NCBI GenBank assembly: GCA_934754855.1
Contig: CAKVJR010000001.1
Location: 1 to 39,271 of the forward strand
Length of the DNA stretch: 39,271 bases
Reading direction: 5' to 3'
From: an uncultured Candidatus Melainabacteria bacterium
Lineage (GTDB): Bacteria; Cyanobacteriota; Vampirovibrionia; Gastranaerophilales; Gastranaerophilaceae
This document shows positions 1 to 7,209 of this stretch, in pieces. The stretch's first letter is position 1, and the number at the start of each line of letters is the position of its first letter. Under the pieces are notes generated by a model. That model had not been told where the DNA came from. It worked only from the letters and a program-made list of their open reading frames with translations, and made no database searches. The translations under genes and the position numbers were made by a program.

Positions 1-4
1 AATT

Positions 5-2623
5 ATGCCTAAGAAAAAAAACGACACTACTACTTCGCTTGTTGACACTCCCGAAAAGTTAGAAGAACTTATTCAAAGGGTTAAAGAGGCGCAAAGAACA
101 TTTGCGACATTTACACAGGAACAAGTAGACAAAATTTTCAAATCGGCGGCAATCGCTGCTAACAAAGCAAGAATTCCTCTTGCTAAAATGGCTGTTGAAG
201 AAACAGGAATGGGTGTTGTTGAGGATAAAATCATCAAGAACCACTTTGCTTCTGAATATATTTACAACAAGCATAAAAACGCAAAAACTTGCGAAATCGT
301 AAAAGAGGACAAGGTTAACGGTATTAAAATCGTCGCAGAACCTTTGGGTTTGATTGCTGGTATCATTCCTACAACAAACCCCACGTCAACTGCGATTTTC
401 AAGTCATTAATTTCTTTGAAAACAAGAAACGCTATCATTTTTTCACCTCACCCGAGAGCGAAAAAATCGACGATTGAAGCGGCAAGAATTGTTTTGAACG
501 CTGCAATCGAAGCGGGTGCACCGAAAGACATTATCGGCTGGATTGACGTTCCGTCGATGGAATTGACCAATCTTTTGTTGCATCACCCTGACATCAATTG
601 CATTTTGGCAACAGGTGGTCCGGGAATGGTTAAATCGGCGTATTCATCAGGAAAACCCGCATTGGGTGTAGGACCCGGAAATGTTCCTGCGATTATTGAT
701 GAAACGGCAGATATTAAAATGGCTGTATCTTCAATTTTGATGTCCAAAACATTCGATAACGGTATGATTTGTGCATCTGAACAGTCTGTCACTATTATTG
801 ACAGTGTTTATGAAGAAGTCAAAAAAGAATTTGAATATCGTGGAGCATATTTGTTGAATGCAAAAGAGGCTGAAAAGGTTGCAAAGATTATCTTGACGCC
901 TGCCGGCACGGTAAATCCCGCAATTGTAGGTCAACCCGCTCACAAAATCGCAGAACTTGCAGGAATTAAAGTTCCTGAAAATGCGAAAGTCCTTATTTCA
1001 GAACGCAAAGAAGTCGATATTAAAGATTCGTTTGCTCACGAAAAATTGTCACCTGTATTGGCATTGTATAAGGCACCTGATTTTGAGACGGCAGTTGAAA
1101 ATGCTCATGAATTGGTAATGATAGGCGGTGCAGGTCATTCGGCTGCATTATACACCGACACGAGAACACAAGAACGTGTTGATTATTTTGCGAAGAAAAT
1201 CCCAACTTGCCGTTTATTGATTAACTCTCCGTCATCACAAGGCGGTATTGGCGATTTGTATAACTTCAAATTAGAACCCTCATTAACGCTCGGTTGTGGT
1301 TCATGGGGCGGAAATGCCGTCAGCGGTAACGTTGGCGTTGAACATTTATTAAACTTGAAGACAGTCGCAGAAAGGAGAGAAAATATGTTATGGTTCAAAG
1401 TACCGCCGAAAATTTACTTTAAGCGTGGTGCAACCGATTTGGCTCTCCGTGTTTTGAAAGACAAAAAGCGTGCTTTCATTGTTACGGACAGATTTTTGTT
1501 CAATTCGGGTGCAGTTTACAACATCACAAACGTTTTGGACGAATTGGATATTGATTATCAAATCTTCTTTGACGTTAAACCCGACCCGACATTGTCAACA
1601 ATCAATGATGCAATGGCTATTTTAAGACCTTACGAACCTGATTTGATTATTGCACTCGGTGGCGGTTCGCCTATGGATGCTGCAAAGATTATGTGGTTGA
1701 TGTATGAACAACCTGATACAAACTTCTCTGATATTTCAATGAGATTTATGGATATCAGAAAAAGAATTTGCCAAATTCCCGATTTGGGCAAAAAAGCAAC
1801 AATGGTTTGTATTCCGACGACATCAGGTACAGGTTCCGAGGTTACTCCTTTTGCGATTATTACGGACGACAAAGAGCACGTTAAGTACGCAATTGCAGAC
1901 TACGCTTTGACTCCGAACATTGCGATTATCGATCCGAACTTTGTTGACGGAATGCCGAAAGGTTTGACGGCGGCATCAGGTATCGATGCACTTGTTCACG
2001 CACTTGAGGCGTACGTATCTTGTATGGCAACAAACTTCACAAATGCTCACGCTTTGGAAGCAACAAAACAAGTATTCAGATACTTGGAACGTTCATACAA
2101 AAACGGTGCAAGCGATCCGCTTGCAAGAGAAAAAATGCACTATGCGGCAACAATCGCAGGTATGGCATTCGCAAACTCATTCTTGGGCTTGTGCCACTCA
2201 ATGGCTCACAAGTTGGGAGCAATGTTCAACGTACCTCACGGCGTCGCAAACGCATTGTTGATTCGTCAAATCATCAAGTACAACTCGAATGATTGCCCGT
2301 CAAAACAAGCAACATTCCCGCAATATAAATTCCCGTGTGCGAAGATGAAATACGGTCAAGTCGCAGACGAATTGGGCTTGGGTGGCAAAGATGACGATGA
2401 AAAAGTCAAACTTCTTATTGAAGCGGTTGATAAATTGATGAAAGCGGTTGATTTGCCTAATTCTATCAAGGACTTCGGCATATCGAAGAAAGAATTTGAC
2501 GAAAAATTAGACGAATTGGTCGAACTTGCATACGACGACCAATGCACGGGTGCAAACCCCGCTTATCCGTTGATGAGCGAAATCAAACAAATTTACATCG
2601 ACGCATTCAACGGTGTTGTGTAG
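5..2623 (+). CDS. adhE: Bifunctional acetaldehyde-CoA/alcohol dehydrogenase
   Basis: This 872-residue protein has the usual length and two-domain order of AdhE, which reduces acetyl-CoA to acetaldehyde and then ethanol using NADH and so regenerates NAD+ in fermentation. The N-terminal aldehyde dehydrogenase half shows the catalytic cysteine at about residue 256 in DNGMICASEQ. The C-terminal iron-dependent alcohol dehydrogenase half shows GGGSPMDAAK, PTTSGTGSEVTPF and AASGIDALVHALEAY. It also has the histidines of GLCHSMAHKLG and NVPHGVANA, which are expected iron ligands. It is cytoplasmic and normally forms long helical oligomers. The ATG lies four bases from the window edge, so the promoter and ribosome-binding site are not visible. 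A terminator follows directly, and rex, whose product represses adhE in many bacteria, is the next gene. Confidence 0.97.
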   Translation: MPKKKNDTTTSLVDTPEKLEELIQRVKEAQRTFATFTQEQVDKIFKSAAIAANKARIPLAKMAVEETGMGVVEDKIIKNHFASEYIYNKHKNAKTCEIVKEDKVNGIKIVAEPLGLIAGIIPTTNPTSTAIFKSLISLKTRNAIIFSPHPRAKKSTIEAARIVLNAAIEAGAPKDIIGWIDVPSMELTNLLLHHPDINCILATGGPGMVKSAYSSGKPALGVGPGNVPAIIDETADIKMAVSSILMSKTFDNGMICASEQSVTIIDSVYEEVKKEFEYRGAYLLNAKEAEKVAKIILTPAGTVNPAIVGQPAHKIAELAGIKVPENAKVLISERKEVDIKDSFAHEKLSPVLALYKAPDFETAVENAHELVMIGGAGHSAALYTDTRTQERVDYFAKKIPTCRLLINSPSSQGGIGDLYNFKLEPSLTLGCGSWGGNAVSGNVGVEHLLNLKTVAERRENMLWFKVPPKIYFKRGATDLALRVLKDKKRAFIVTDRFLFNSGAVYNITNVLDELDIDYQIFFDVKPDPTLSTINDAMAILRPYEPDLIIALGGGSPMDAAKIMWLMYEQPDTNFSDISMRFMDIRKRICQIPDLGKKATMVCIPTTSGTGSEVTPFAIITDDKEHVKYAIADYALTPNIAIIDPNFVDGMPKGLTAASGIDALVHALEAYVSCMATNFTNAHALEATKQVFRYLERSYKNGASDPLAREKMHYAATIAGMAFANSFLGLCHSMAHKLGAMFNVPHGVANALLIRQIIKYNSNDCPSKQATFPQYKFPCAKMKYGQVADELGLGGKDDDEKVKLLIEAVDKLMKAVDLPNSIKDFGISKKEFDEKLDELVELAYDDQCTGANPAYPLMSEIKQIYIDAFNGVV

Positions 2624-2633
2624 CACAATAACT

Positions 2634-2665
2634 ACGGGGTTTATTAAAAATAAGCCCCGTTTTTT
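2634..2665 (+). terminator. Rho-independent terminator after adhE
   Basis: ACGGGG (2634-2639) pairs with CCCCGT (2655-2660), with additional A-T pairing inside, and a T run follows. It ends only about 12 bases before the rex ATG. Any rex transcript must therefore read through this hairpin or start within it. Confidence 0.85.
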
Positions 2666-2676
2666 CGGGTGGAATT

Positions 2677-3285
2677 ATGATTTTATCGGCAAAATTAATT
2701 AGCAGATTAACACTCTATCACAGTATATTGACAGGGCTTGAAGAAGAGGGCATTGACACTGTTTCGAGTCCTCAGATTGCCGAATTGCTCAAGATTGACG
2801 ACTCTCAAGTCAGAAAAGATATAAAATTTTTGGGCAAATCGGGCAAAACAAAGGTCGGATACAAGGTTACAGAGGTTAGAAAATTAATCGAAAAAACTTT
2901 GGGCTTTGAAAAGACAAAAGATGCATTCGTTGTCGGGGCGGGCAATTTGGGGCTTGCTCTTGCAAAATATGACGACTTCAAATATTACGGTTTTAATATT
3001 TTGGCACTTTTCGACAATGACCCTATAAAAATAGATATTACGGTTAATGGCAAACAGGTTTTCCATATTGCGAAATTGCCTGATTTGACGAGAAGATTGA
3101 ATGTTGAAATTGCAATTTTGACCGTTCCTAAAAATTTTGCACAAGACACGGCGGATTATCTCGTCGCATCGGGCATTAAGTACATTTGGAACTTTACTCC
3201 GACGGTTCTTAAGTTACCTGATAACGTTCAAGTTTGGAATGAAAATTTAATCGGAAACTTTTTACAATTTACAAAAGATATTTAA
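2677..3285 (+). CDS. rex: Redox-sensing transcriptional repressor Rex
   Basis: This 202-residue protein matches Rex in length and architecture. Residues 1-75 form a winged helix-turn-helix domain (SSPQIAELLKIDDSQVRKDIKF region). A Rossmann domain follows, with the dinucleotide-binding motif GAGNLG at residues 87-92. Rex senses the NADH/NAD+ ratio: it leaves its operator when NADH is high, which de-represses fermentation genes such as adhE. Its position directly downstream of adhE fits this role. No clear Rex operator (TTGTGA-type palindrome) was found in the visible sequence; the adhE promoter lies outside the window. The isochorismatase-family gene begins about 11 bases after the rex stop, so the two are probably co-transcribed. 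Confidence 0.95.
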   Translation: MILSAKLISRLTLYHSILTGLEEEGIDTVSSPQIAELLKIDDSQVRKDIKFLGKSGKTKVGYKVTEVRKLIEKTLGFEKTKDAFVVGAGNLGLALAKYDDFKYYGFNILALFDNDPIKIDITVNGKQVFHIAKLPDLTRRLNVEIAILTVPKNFAQDTADYLVASGIKYIWNFTPTVLKLPDNVQVWNENLIGNFLQFTKDI

Positions 3286-3296
3286 TAGAGGTGATT

Positions 3297-3836
3297 ATGC
3301 TAAACTCAACAAAATCAATGGTTTTGATGATAGATGTTCAGGAAAAATTGGTAAAAGCGACAAATGCTGACCAAGAGGCTGTAAATGCAGGCAAAATGCT
3401 TGCGGCGGCGAATATTTTGGGCTTGCCTGTTTTAGTGAGCGAACAATATCCGAAAGGTCTTGGCTCAACGGTTGCAAATGTTTCGGAGAATTTTACCGAA
3501 AATACCAAAGTTATTGAAAAATCGGCATTTTCAATTTTAAAAGAGGAAAATGCTCTTGAAACAATCAAATCTTATGGCAAAAAACAGATTATTTTGTTCG
3601 GAATTGAAACGCATATTTGCGTTTTGCAAACTGCGATTGAGTTGATTGAAAACGGATTTGAAGTTTATTTGATAAAAAATGCAAGCAAAAGCCGTCAGGA
3701 ATTTGAGCATTTTGCAGGAATTGATGTTATGAAAGAAGAGGGTGTTCATGTCGTAACTCTCGAAATTGCTTTGTTTGAACTTCTTGAAACGTCAAAAAAT
3801 CCGTCGTTTAAACAGGTTCAAGCCTTGATAAAATAA
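3297..3836 (+). CDS. Isochorismatase-family hydrolase (ISOC1/2-like)
   Basis: A 179-residue cysteine hydrolase of the isochorismatase superfamily. The expected catalytic triad is visible as Asp13 (MIDVQ), Lys75 (KVIEKSAF) and Cys108 (FGIETHICVLQ). The segment SEQYPKGLGSTV resembles the ISOC1/ISOC2 subgroup, whose physiological substrate is poorly defined. A nicotinamidase role cannot be excluded but is less likely because the metal-site motif of nicotinamidases is not apparent. The ATG at 3297 is preferred over the upstream in-frame GTG at 3291. The strong ribosome-binding site AGAGGTGA at 3287-3294 is correctly spaced for the ATG and overlaps the GTG. It probably forms an operon with rex. 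Confidence 0.88.
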   Translation: MLNSTKSMVLMIDVQEKLVKATNADQEAVNAGKMLAAANILGLPVLVSEQYPKGLGSTVANVSENFTENTKVIEKSAFSILKEENALETIKSYGKKQIILFGIETHICVLQTAIELIENGFEVYLIKNASKSRQEFEHFAGIDVMKEEGVHVVTLEIALFELLETSKNPSFKQVQALIK

Positions 3837-3942
3837 TTAATTTTTCGGTTTGTAACTGTAAAGATTGTTTCAAATATTCCCTTTAATCGCAATTTGTGAT
3901 AAAATAATTTTTAAAACAGCCTAAAAACAAAAGGAAAAGTTT

Positions 3943-4770
3943 ATGAATGATAGAGTAGTAAAAAAATTATGGGTATTTTTTATAGTTTGTTTGGTTATTT
4001 TCTTTGCTACGTTTTTTAACAGTTCAAAACCTTATTTGGAACGTTATAACAAAGAAATTACGGCAGCGAAGAGCCTTTTGACCGACGATTATTCAAAAGA
4101 AGTTTTTGATGAGTTGATGATGTTCAACGCAGAAAAAACTCCGATGAAAAAAGAAAATATGGATAAATTCCCCGAAAATTATTGCCCGAATGTTCCTATG
4201 AACAAAGGTGACGTAATGATTAACGGCGGTATTTCGAGCGATTTGACATTGACGTTCAAAATGGCTGAATCTGTTGGCGAAAACGGCTTGGTTATCGGCT
4301 TTGACCCCAACGTCAGAATTCTTGCAAAAATCAATAAAGAAATTGAAAAAAGCGGATTTAAAAATATCAAAACTTATTCTTACGGCTTGTGGAATAAAAA
4401 TTGCCACAAAGAATTGTTCTTCCAAGACAATACCGACGCATCATTGGTATTCAGAAAGAACGAAGGTTTGTATTTGCCCGCAACATTGGTTAAACTTGAC
4501 GATTTCGTCGTAAAAGAAGGTGTTAAGAAAGTCGATTTCATCACTTTGGACATCGAAGGTGCCGAAATGGAAGCATTGAAAGGTGCTGAAACAATTTTGT
4601 TATCACAAAAACCGAACTTGGCAATTTCAATCCACCACAAATCGACTGACTTGTTCCAAATTATCAATTATTTGAACAGTTTGAATTGCGGATATAAATT
4701 CTGGTTAGGTTACCACGGTCCGTATTCTGCAAATTCTGTAAACGTACTTCTTTACGCAACAGTAAAATAA
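3943..4770 (+). CDS. Membrane-anchored FkbM-family methyltransferase
   Basis: A 275-residue SAM-dependent methyltransferase of the FkbM family. The diagnostic C-terminal motif VDFITLDIEGAEMEALKGAE spans about residues 197-216. Residues 9-25 (LWVFFIVCLVIFFATFF) form one hydrophobic segment, so the enzyme is probably tethered to the inner membrane. The segment matching the glycine-rich SAM loop reads INGGISSD (about 93-100) instead of the usual VDxGANxG, an unusual variant. FkbM enzymes O-methylate sugars, lipids or secondary metabolites; the substrate here is unknown. A ribosome-binding site AAGGAAAAG precedes the ATG. The gene stands alone, with a terminator downstream. Confidence 0.85.
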   Translation: MNDRVVKKLWVFFIVCLVIFFATFFNSSKPYLERYNKEITAAKSLLTDDYSKEVFDELMMFNAEKTPMKKENMDKFPENYCPNVPMNKGDVMINGGISSDLTLTFKMAESVGENGLVIGFDPNVRILAKINKEIEKSGFKNIKTYSYGLWNKNCHKELFFQDNTDASLVFRKNEGLYLPATLVKLDDFVVKEGVKKVDFITLDIEGAEMEALKGAETILLSQKPNLAISIHHKSTDLFQIINYLNSLNCGYKFWLGYHGPYSANSVNVLLYATVK

Positions 4771-4792
4771 TTCGATTTTGATTTAAAAAAAG

Positions 4793-4818
4793 CCCGCAAA
4801 GTTATTTGCGGGTTTTTT
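4793..4818 (+). terminator. Rho-independent terminator after the FkbM gene
   Basis: CCCGCAAA (4793-4800), a GTTA loop, TTTGCGGG (4805-4812) and a T run form a perfect 8-bp stem. The A run before the stem may also let it work on the minus strand. Confidence 0.92.
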
Positions 4819-4991
4819 GTTGTTTTTGAACGGGCAATGATGAAATTGTAACAAATTGTAAAGAGTTAATTTGCCTTAAAATGCACTTGCTCTCTGCATT
4901 TTGGCTGAATTTGTTAAATTTTTGTGTTAAAGTTTTTTTGAAAAATGCCGATAAAGTAGGTAACACAGAGGATAATAGTGAAAGGGAAAAC

Positions 4992-5777
4992 ATGGGATTA
5001 CAAATTAACCCGTCGAAGTTGACGGCTGCTAATTTGCAGACGGAAAAACACGTGGAAGCGAAAAAGCAAGAGGCAAAAGAGTCACTTCCCCAAACAAAGG
5101 AACATTGCTCTTCAAAGGCAGGAAAAGCAATAAGAAGTGTTGCATTAGGCTTGATGTTGGCAGCAGGAATTGCCTCGGCAGGTAAACCTATGAAAGCAAA
5201 TGCGGCAGAAAACGCCCCTGCGGATAATCAAACGACGGTTACGCAAGAAGCGGAAACCAATGTTGCCAAAACGGATGTCGAAATGGCTGTTGATAAGGCT
5301 ATGGACGAATCAGAGGGCAAAACGACAAAACTTCACGTTGGTGATAAAAATCAATGTTATGGAAAAATGGTCGGTTCTTTTTCTTGCTTTGACGGAAGAG
5401 ATTATGACAGTGCTGCAATCACGAGCGGCGGTTGTTTGGTTTTCTATAACGAAATTGAAACTACAAAGAGTGACGGTAGTAAGTCAACACAATATATTCC
5501 CGTAAATTCATTCGATTTGCAAACGCAACCCGACGGCAAATCAATCGAATTGAAAACAGGTACAAGATTTGAGGAATCAACAAAAACGAACGGCGATTAC
5601 GTCGAACTTGCTGAAGATGGCAGAACGTTTAATGTCTATAATAGTGAGGGCGAAAAAATCGGGCATGTTAAAGCGGATACCCCCGATACATTCAAAACAA
5701 AAGTATTGGTCGGCGTGGGTCTTGCAGGCGTTGCCGGAGCAGGATATTTGTATACTCAAATGAAAAAAGATGACTAA
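4992..5777 (+). CDS. Unrecognised protein with two hydrophobic segments
   Basis: A 261-residue protein that I do not recognise. The frame is open from an upstream ATG at 4881. The ATG at 4992 is preferred because AAAGGG (4981-4986) lies at the right spacing and the upstream 37 residues look like untranslated leader. The N-terminal 45 residues are polar and Lys/Glu/Gln-rich. A hydrophobic stretch (SVALGLMLAAGIASAG) followed by KANA resembles a delayed signal peptide with an Ala-X-Ala cleavage site. A Thr/Glu/Asp-rich region follows, then a compact part with four Cys/Gly-containing strands (CYGKMVGSFSCFDGRDYD, SGGCLVFYNE). The C-terminus has a second hydrophobic helix (VLVGVGLAGVAGAGYLY) and a charged tail KKDD. 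It is probably envelope-associated. A strong terminator follows. Confidence 0.75.
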   Translation: MGLQINPSKLTAANLQTEKHVEAKKQEAKESLPQTKEHCSSKAGKAIRSVALGLMLAAGIASAGKPMKANAAENAPADNQTTVTQEAETNVAKTDVEMAVDKAMDESEGKTTKLHVGDKNQCYGKMVGSFSCFDGRDYDSAAITSGGCLVFYNEIETTKSDGSKSTQYIPVNSFDLQTQPDGKSIELKTGTRFEESTKTNGDYVELAEDGRTFNVYNSEGEKIGHVKADTPDTFKTKVLVGVGLAGVAGAGYLYTQMKKDD

Positions 5778-5810
5778 TAGACTTGTCGTTTAAAATTAAA
5801 TGATGTTGAT

Positions 5811-5846
5811 GATGCGGAAAAATCTTTGATTTTTCCGCATCTTTTT
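5811..5846 (+). terminator. Strong rho-independent terminator
   Basis: GATGCGGAAAAATC (5811-5824), a TTT loop and GATTTTTCCGCATC (5828-5841) form a perfect 14-bp stem followed by a T run. It closes the gene at 4992-5777. Confidence 0.93.
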
Positions 5847-5877
5847 GTTCTTTTACTGCTTATATTTTTTCATTTTC

Positions 5878-6121
5878 CGTCATATTGAGCGTAGCGAACC
5901 TGAAGGGTTGACGAACGAAGTGAGTAAATGCACTCCGCATAGGAGTCGTCCTCTTTTCTTTCTTGTTGGGGTACACGTTATTCTTTCTTTTCTCATCGAA
6001 AAGAAAAGAAAGAATAATGGGTACAAATAATAGTATTTATCAAATAAATGCAAGAATTTTTAATAAATGAGTAAATACTGGATTGCCACACTCCGCTAAC
6101 GCTCCGTTCGCAATGACAAGG
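5878..6121. repeat. Dispersed intergenic repeat island (left part)
   Basis: This stretch holds no credible gene. It contains a GTCATATTGAGCGTAGCGAA-type unit at about 5879-5924 and a long hairpin at 5971-6024. A unit of the CGCTCCGTTCGCAATGAC type lies at about 6073-6118. Similar units recur at 6961-7112, 28409-28470 and 38225-38760 in this window. The short peptides they would encode (HIERSEPEG, HCEERASRV) are familiar spurious translations of intergenic repeats in many bacteria. Confidence 0.75.
5971..6024. repeat. Long perfect hairpin flanked by GTAC
   Basis: TTATTCTTTCTTTTCT (5978-5993) and AGAAAAGAAAGAATAA (6002-6017) form a 16-bp perfect stem around an 8-base loop. Three mismatches follow, then outer GTAC/GTAC pairing (5971-5974 with 6021-6024). 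One arm is nearly all pyrimidine. There is no T run after it, so it is not a simple terminator. Confidence 0.8.
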
Positions 6122-6145
6122 AATGCCATATGTAAATCTGTAACC

Positions 6146-6240
6146 GTCATACTGAGGCGAAGCCGAAGTATCTGTTTTTTCAGCATTTTACAGTTGTTCA
6201 AACATTTATTAAAAACGTAGGGGCGACTTTAGTCGACCAA
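6146..6240 (+). repeat. 95-bp composite intergenic repeat, copy 1
   Basis: This unit runs from GTCATACTGAGGCGAAGCC to AGTCGACCAA. It matches 38280-38374 along its full length, with only scattered substitutions and small indels. It contains two hairpins: GGC-GAA-GCC near the start and GCGAC-TTTA-GTCG-type near the end. Both copies lie just downstream of a minus-strand XRE-regulator gene of an XRE/HAD pair. Confidence 0.88.
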
Positions 6241-6244
6241 TCCG

Positions 6245-6457
6245 CTAAAAATTCAACAATTCCGATAAACTAATACCAAATCCTTTTGCAATTTGATTGA
6301 GTTTGGATAAAACAATATCATTTTTGGCTGTTTCAATATTGCCAAGAGTTGAACGAGCGATATTGGAGTGAAAAGCCAAATCGTCTTGTGAAAAACCATG
6401 TTCTTTTCTTAGTTCTTTTATTCTTTTCGCAAGTTTTCTTAACAATACCTTGTCCAT
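6245..6457 (-). CDS. XRE-family helix-turn-helix regulator
   Basis: A 70-residue, single-domain Cro/C1-type DNA-binding protein. The helix-turn-helix is visible in LRKEHGFSQDDLAFHSNIARSTLGNIETAKNDIVLSKL. The frame is open 23 codons further upstream, but the ATG at 6457 is preferred. It begins MDKVLLRKLAKRIKELR, the normal start of such proteins, and leaves a 68-base divergent promoter region before the HAD gene at 6526. A palindrome TGTCC-CAC-GGACA (6495-6507) in that region is a candidate operator. The protein probably represses itself and/or the divergent HAD gene. It resembles the second regulator at 38789-39004 only in fold, not closely in sequence. Confidence 0.88.
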   Translation of the reverse strand: MDKVLLRKLAKRIKELRKEHGFSQDDLAFHSNIARSTLGNIETAKNDIVLSKLNQIAKGFGISLSELLNF

Positions 6458-6494
6458 AATTAAATTGTCCGCTACAATGACAAAAGAAACAAAC

Positions 6495-6507
6495 TGTCCC
6501 ACGGACA
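6495..6507. promoter_or_regulatory. Candidate operator between XRE and HAD genes
   Basis: TGTCC-CAC-GGACA is a perfect 5-bp inverted repeat 18 bases before the HAD ATG and about 38 bases before the XRE ATG. A second, looser arrangement TTGTC-N9-GACAA (about 6465-6483) lies beside it. Position and symmetry suit a site for the adjacent XRE regulator; binding is inferred. Confidence 0.5.
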
Positions 6508-6525
6508 AAAGACGGGTAAAAATCA

Positions 6526-6867
6526 ATGATTACAAAGAAAAAAACTCTTTTAATAGACTTGGACGGAGTTTTGAATGACTATGTCGGGAATTATGATAAG
6601 GATTTCATTCCGCCGATAAAGGTTGGGGCGAAAGAATTTTTAGAAGATTTATCAAAAAATTATCAGGTGAAAATTTTTACCACACGGGATAAAAATCTTG
6701 CATCAAAATGGATTTCTGAAAATGGTTTGAGTGAATTGATTGTTGGTATTACAAATGTCAAAGAGCCTTGTTGGGTGTATGTTGATGACAGATGTATAAC
6801 TTTCGACGGCAATTTTGAGGGCTTAATCGACAAAATAGACAATTTCAAACCGTATTATAAAATGTAG
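6526..6867 (+). CDS. Small HAD-superfamily phosphatase (5'-nucleotidase-like), copy 1
   Basis: A 113-residue HAD-fold hydrolase. Motif I is DLDGVLND at about residues 11-18, where the first Asp is the expected nucleophile and the second the acid/base. Motif II is the Thr of IFTTRD, and VDDR near residue 86 supplies the late acidic motif. The short length and DLDGVLNDY pattern recall the NT5C/deoxyribonucleotidase-like and BT_0820-like HAD group; the substrate is unknown. It is divergent from an XRE regulator with a palindrome between them. A second copy, almost identical in protein sequence but frameshifted, begins at 39092 beside a different XRE gene. Dispersed repeats flank both sides. Confidence 0.85.
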   Translation: MITKKKTLLIDLDGVLNDYVGNYDKDFIPPIKVGAKEFLEDLSKNYQVKIFTTRDKNLASKWISENGLSELIVGITNVKEPCWVYVDDRCITFDGNFEGLIDKIDNFKPYYKM

Positions 6868-6871
6868 TTTT

Positions 6872-7112
6872 ACAGATTCTTCGGTTTTTGCGAAACCTCA
6901 GAATGACGGAGAATTAATAACTGACTTGGTCGACTAAAGTCGACCCTACTTACGGATTGCTTAACTTCGTTCGCAATGACAGTAAACCCGATTTGTCATT
7001 CTGAGGACGAAGTCCGAAGTATCTATGAAATAAACGCCTTAAAACAGATTCTTCGGTTTTTGCAAAACCTCAGAATGACGAGAACTTCACCTCTTTGAGG
7101 TTCAGAATGACG
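6872..7112. repeat. Dispersed intergenic repeat island (right part)
   Basis: No gene is supported between the HAD gene and the terminator at 7164. The stretch contains two units of the ACAGATTCTTCGGTTTTTGC type (6872-6911 and 7044-7082). It also has a perfect palindrome GGTCGAC-TAAA-GTCGACC (6928-6945) and a GTCATTCTGAGGACGAAGTC unit (6995-7024). The last two are variants of parts of the 95-bp composite repeat. Several CAGAATGACG/GTCATTCTGAGG ends face each other, as in imperfect inverted repeats. Confidence 0.8.
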
Positions 7113-7163
7113 ATAAACTATAAGCAATAACCCTCATACAGTGCTTTTGGACATATTTCGCAT

Positions 7164-7189
7164 AAAAAAACGAGCGGCGAATCGCTCGT
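7164..7189 (-). terminator. Rho-independent terminator for the 7210-7728 gene
   Basis: Read on the minus strand, ACGAGCG, a 6-base loop and CGCTCGT form a 7-bp stem (7170-7189) followed by a T run (7169-7164). Confidence 0.9.
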
Positions 7190-7209
7190 ACAAACTCCGT
7201 TCTTACATA

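Noticed and set aside
3837..4992. Possible Rex operators (TTGTGA/TTGTTAA-like strings near 3892 and 4912)
   Set aside because: The second half-sites do not form the required TTGTGA-type palindrome, so they are probably chance AT-rich matches.
5845..6030. Short frames such as HIERSEPEGLTNE in the repeat island, and similar HCEERASRV frames near 38630
   Set aside because: These are well-known spurious translations of intergenic repeats, not proteins.
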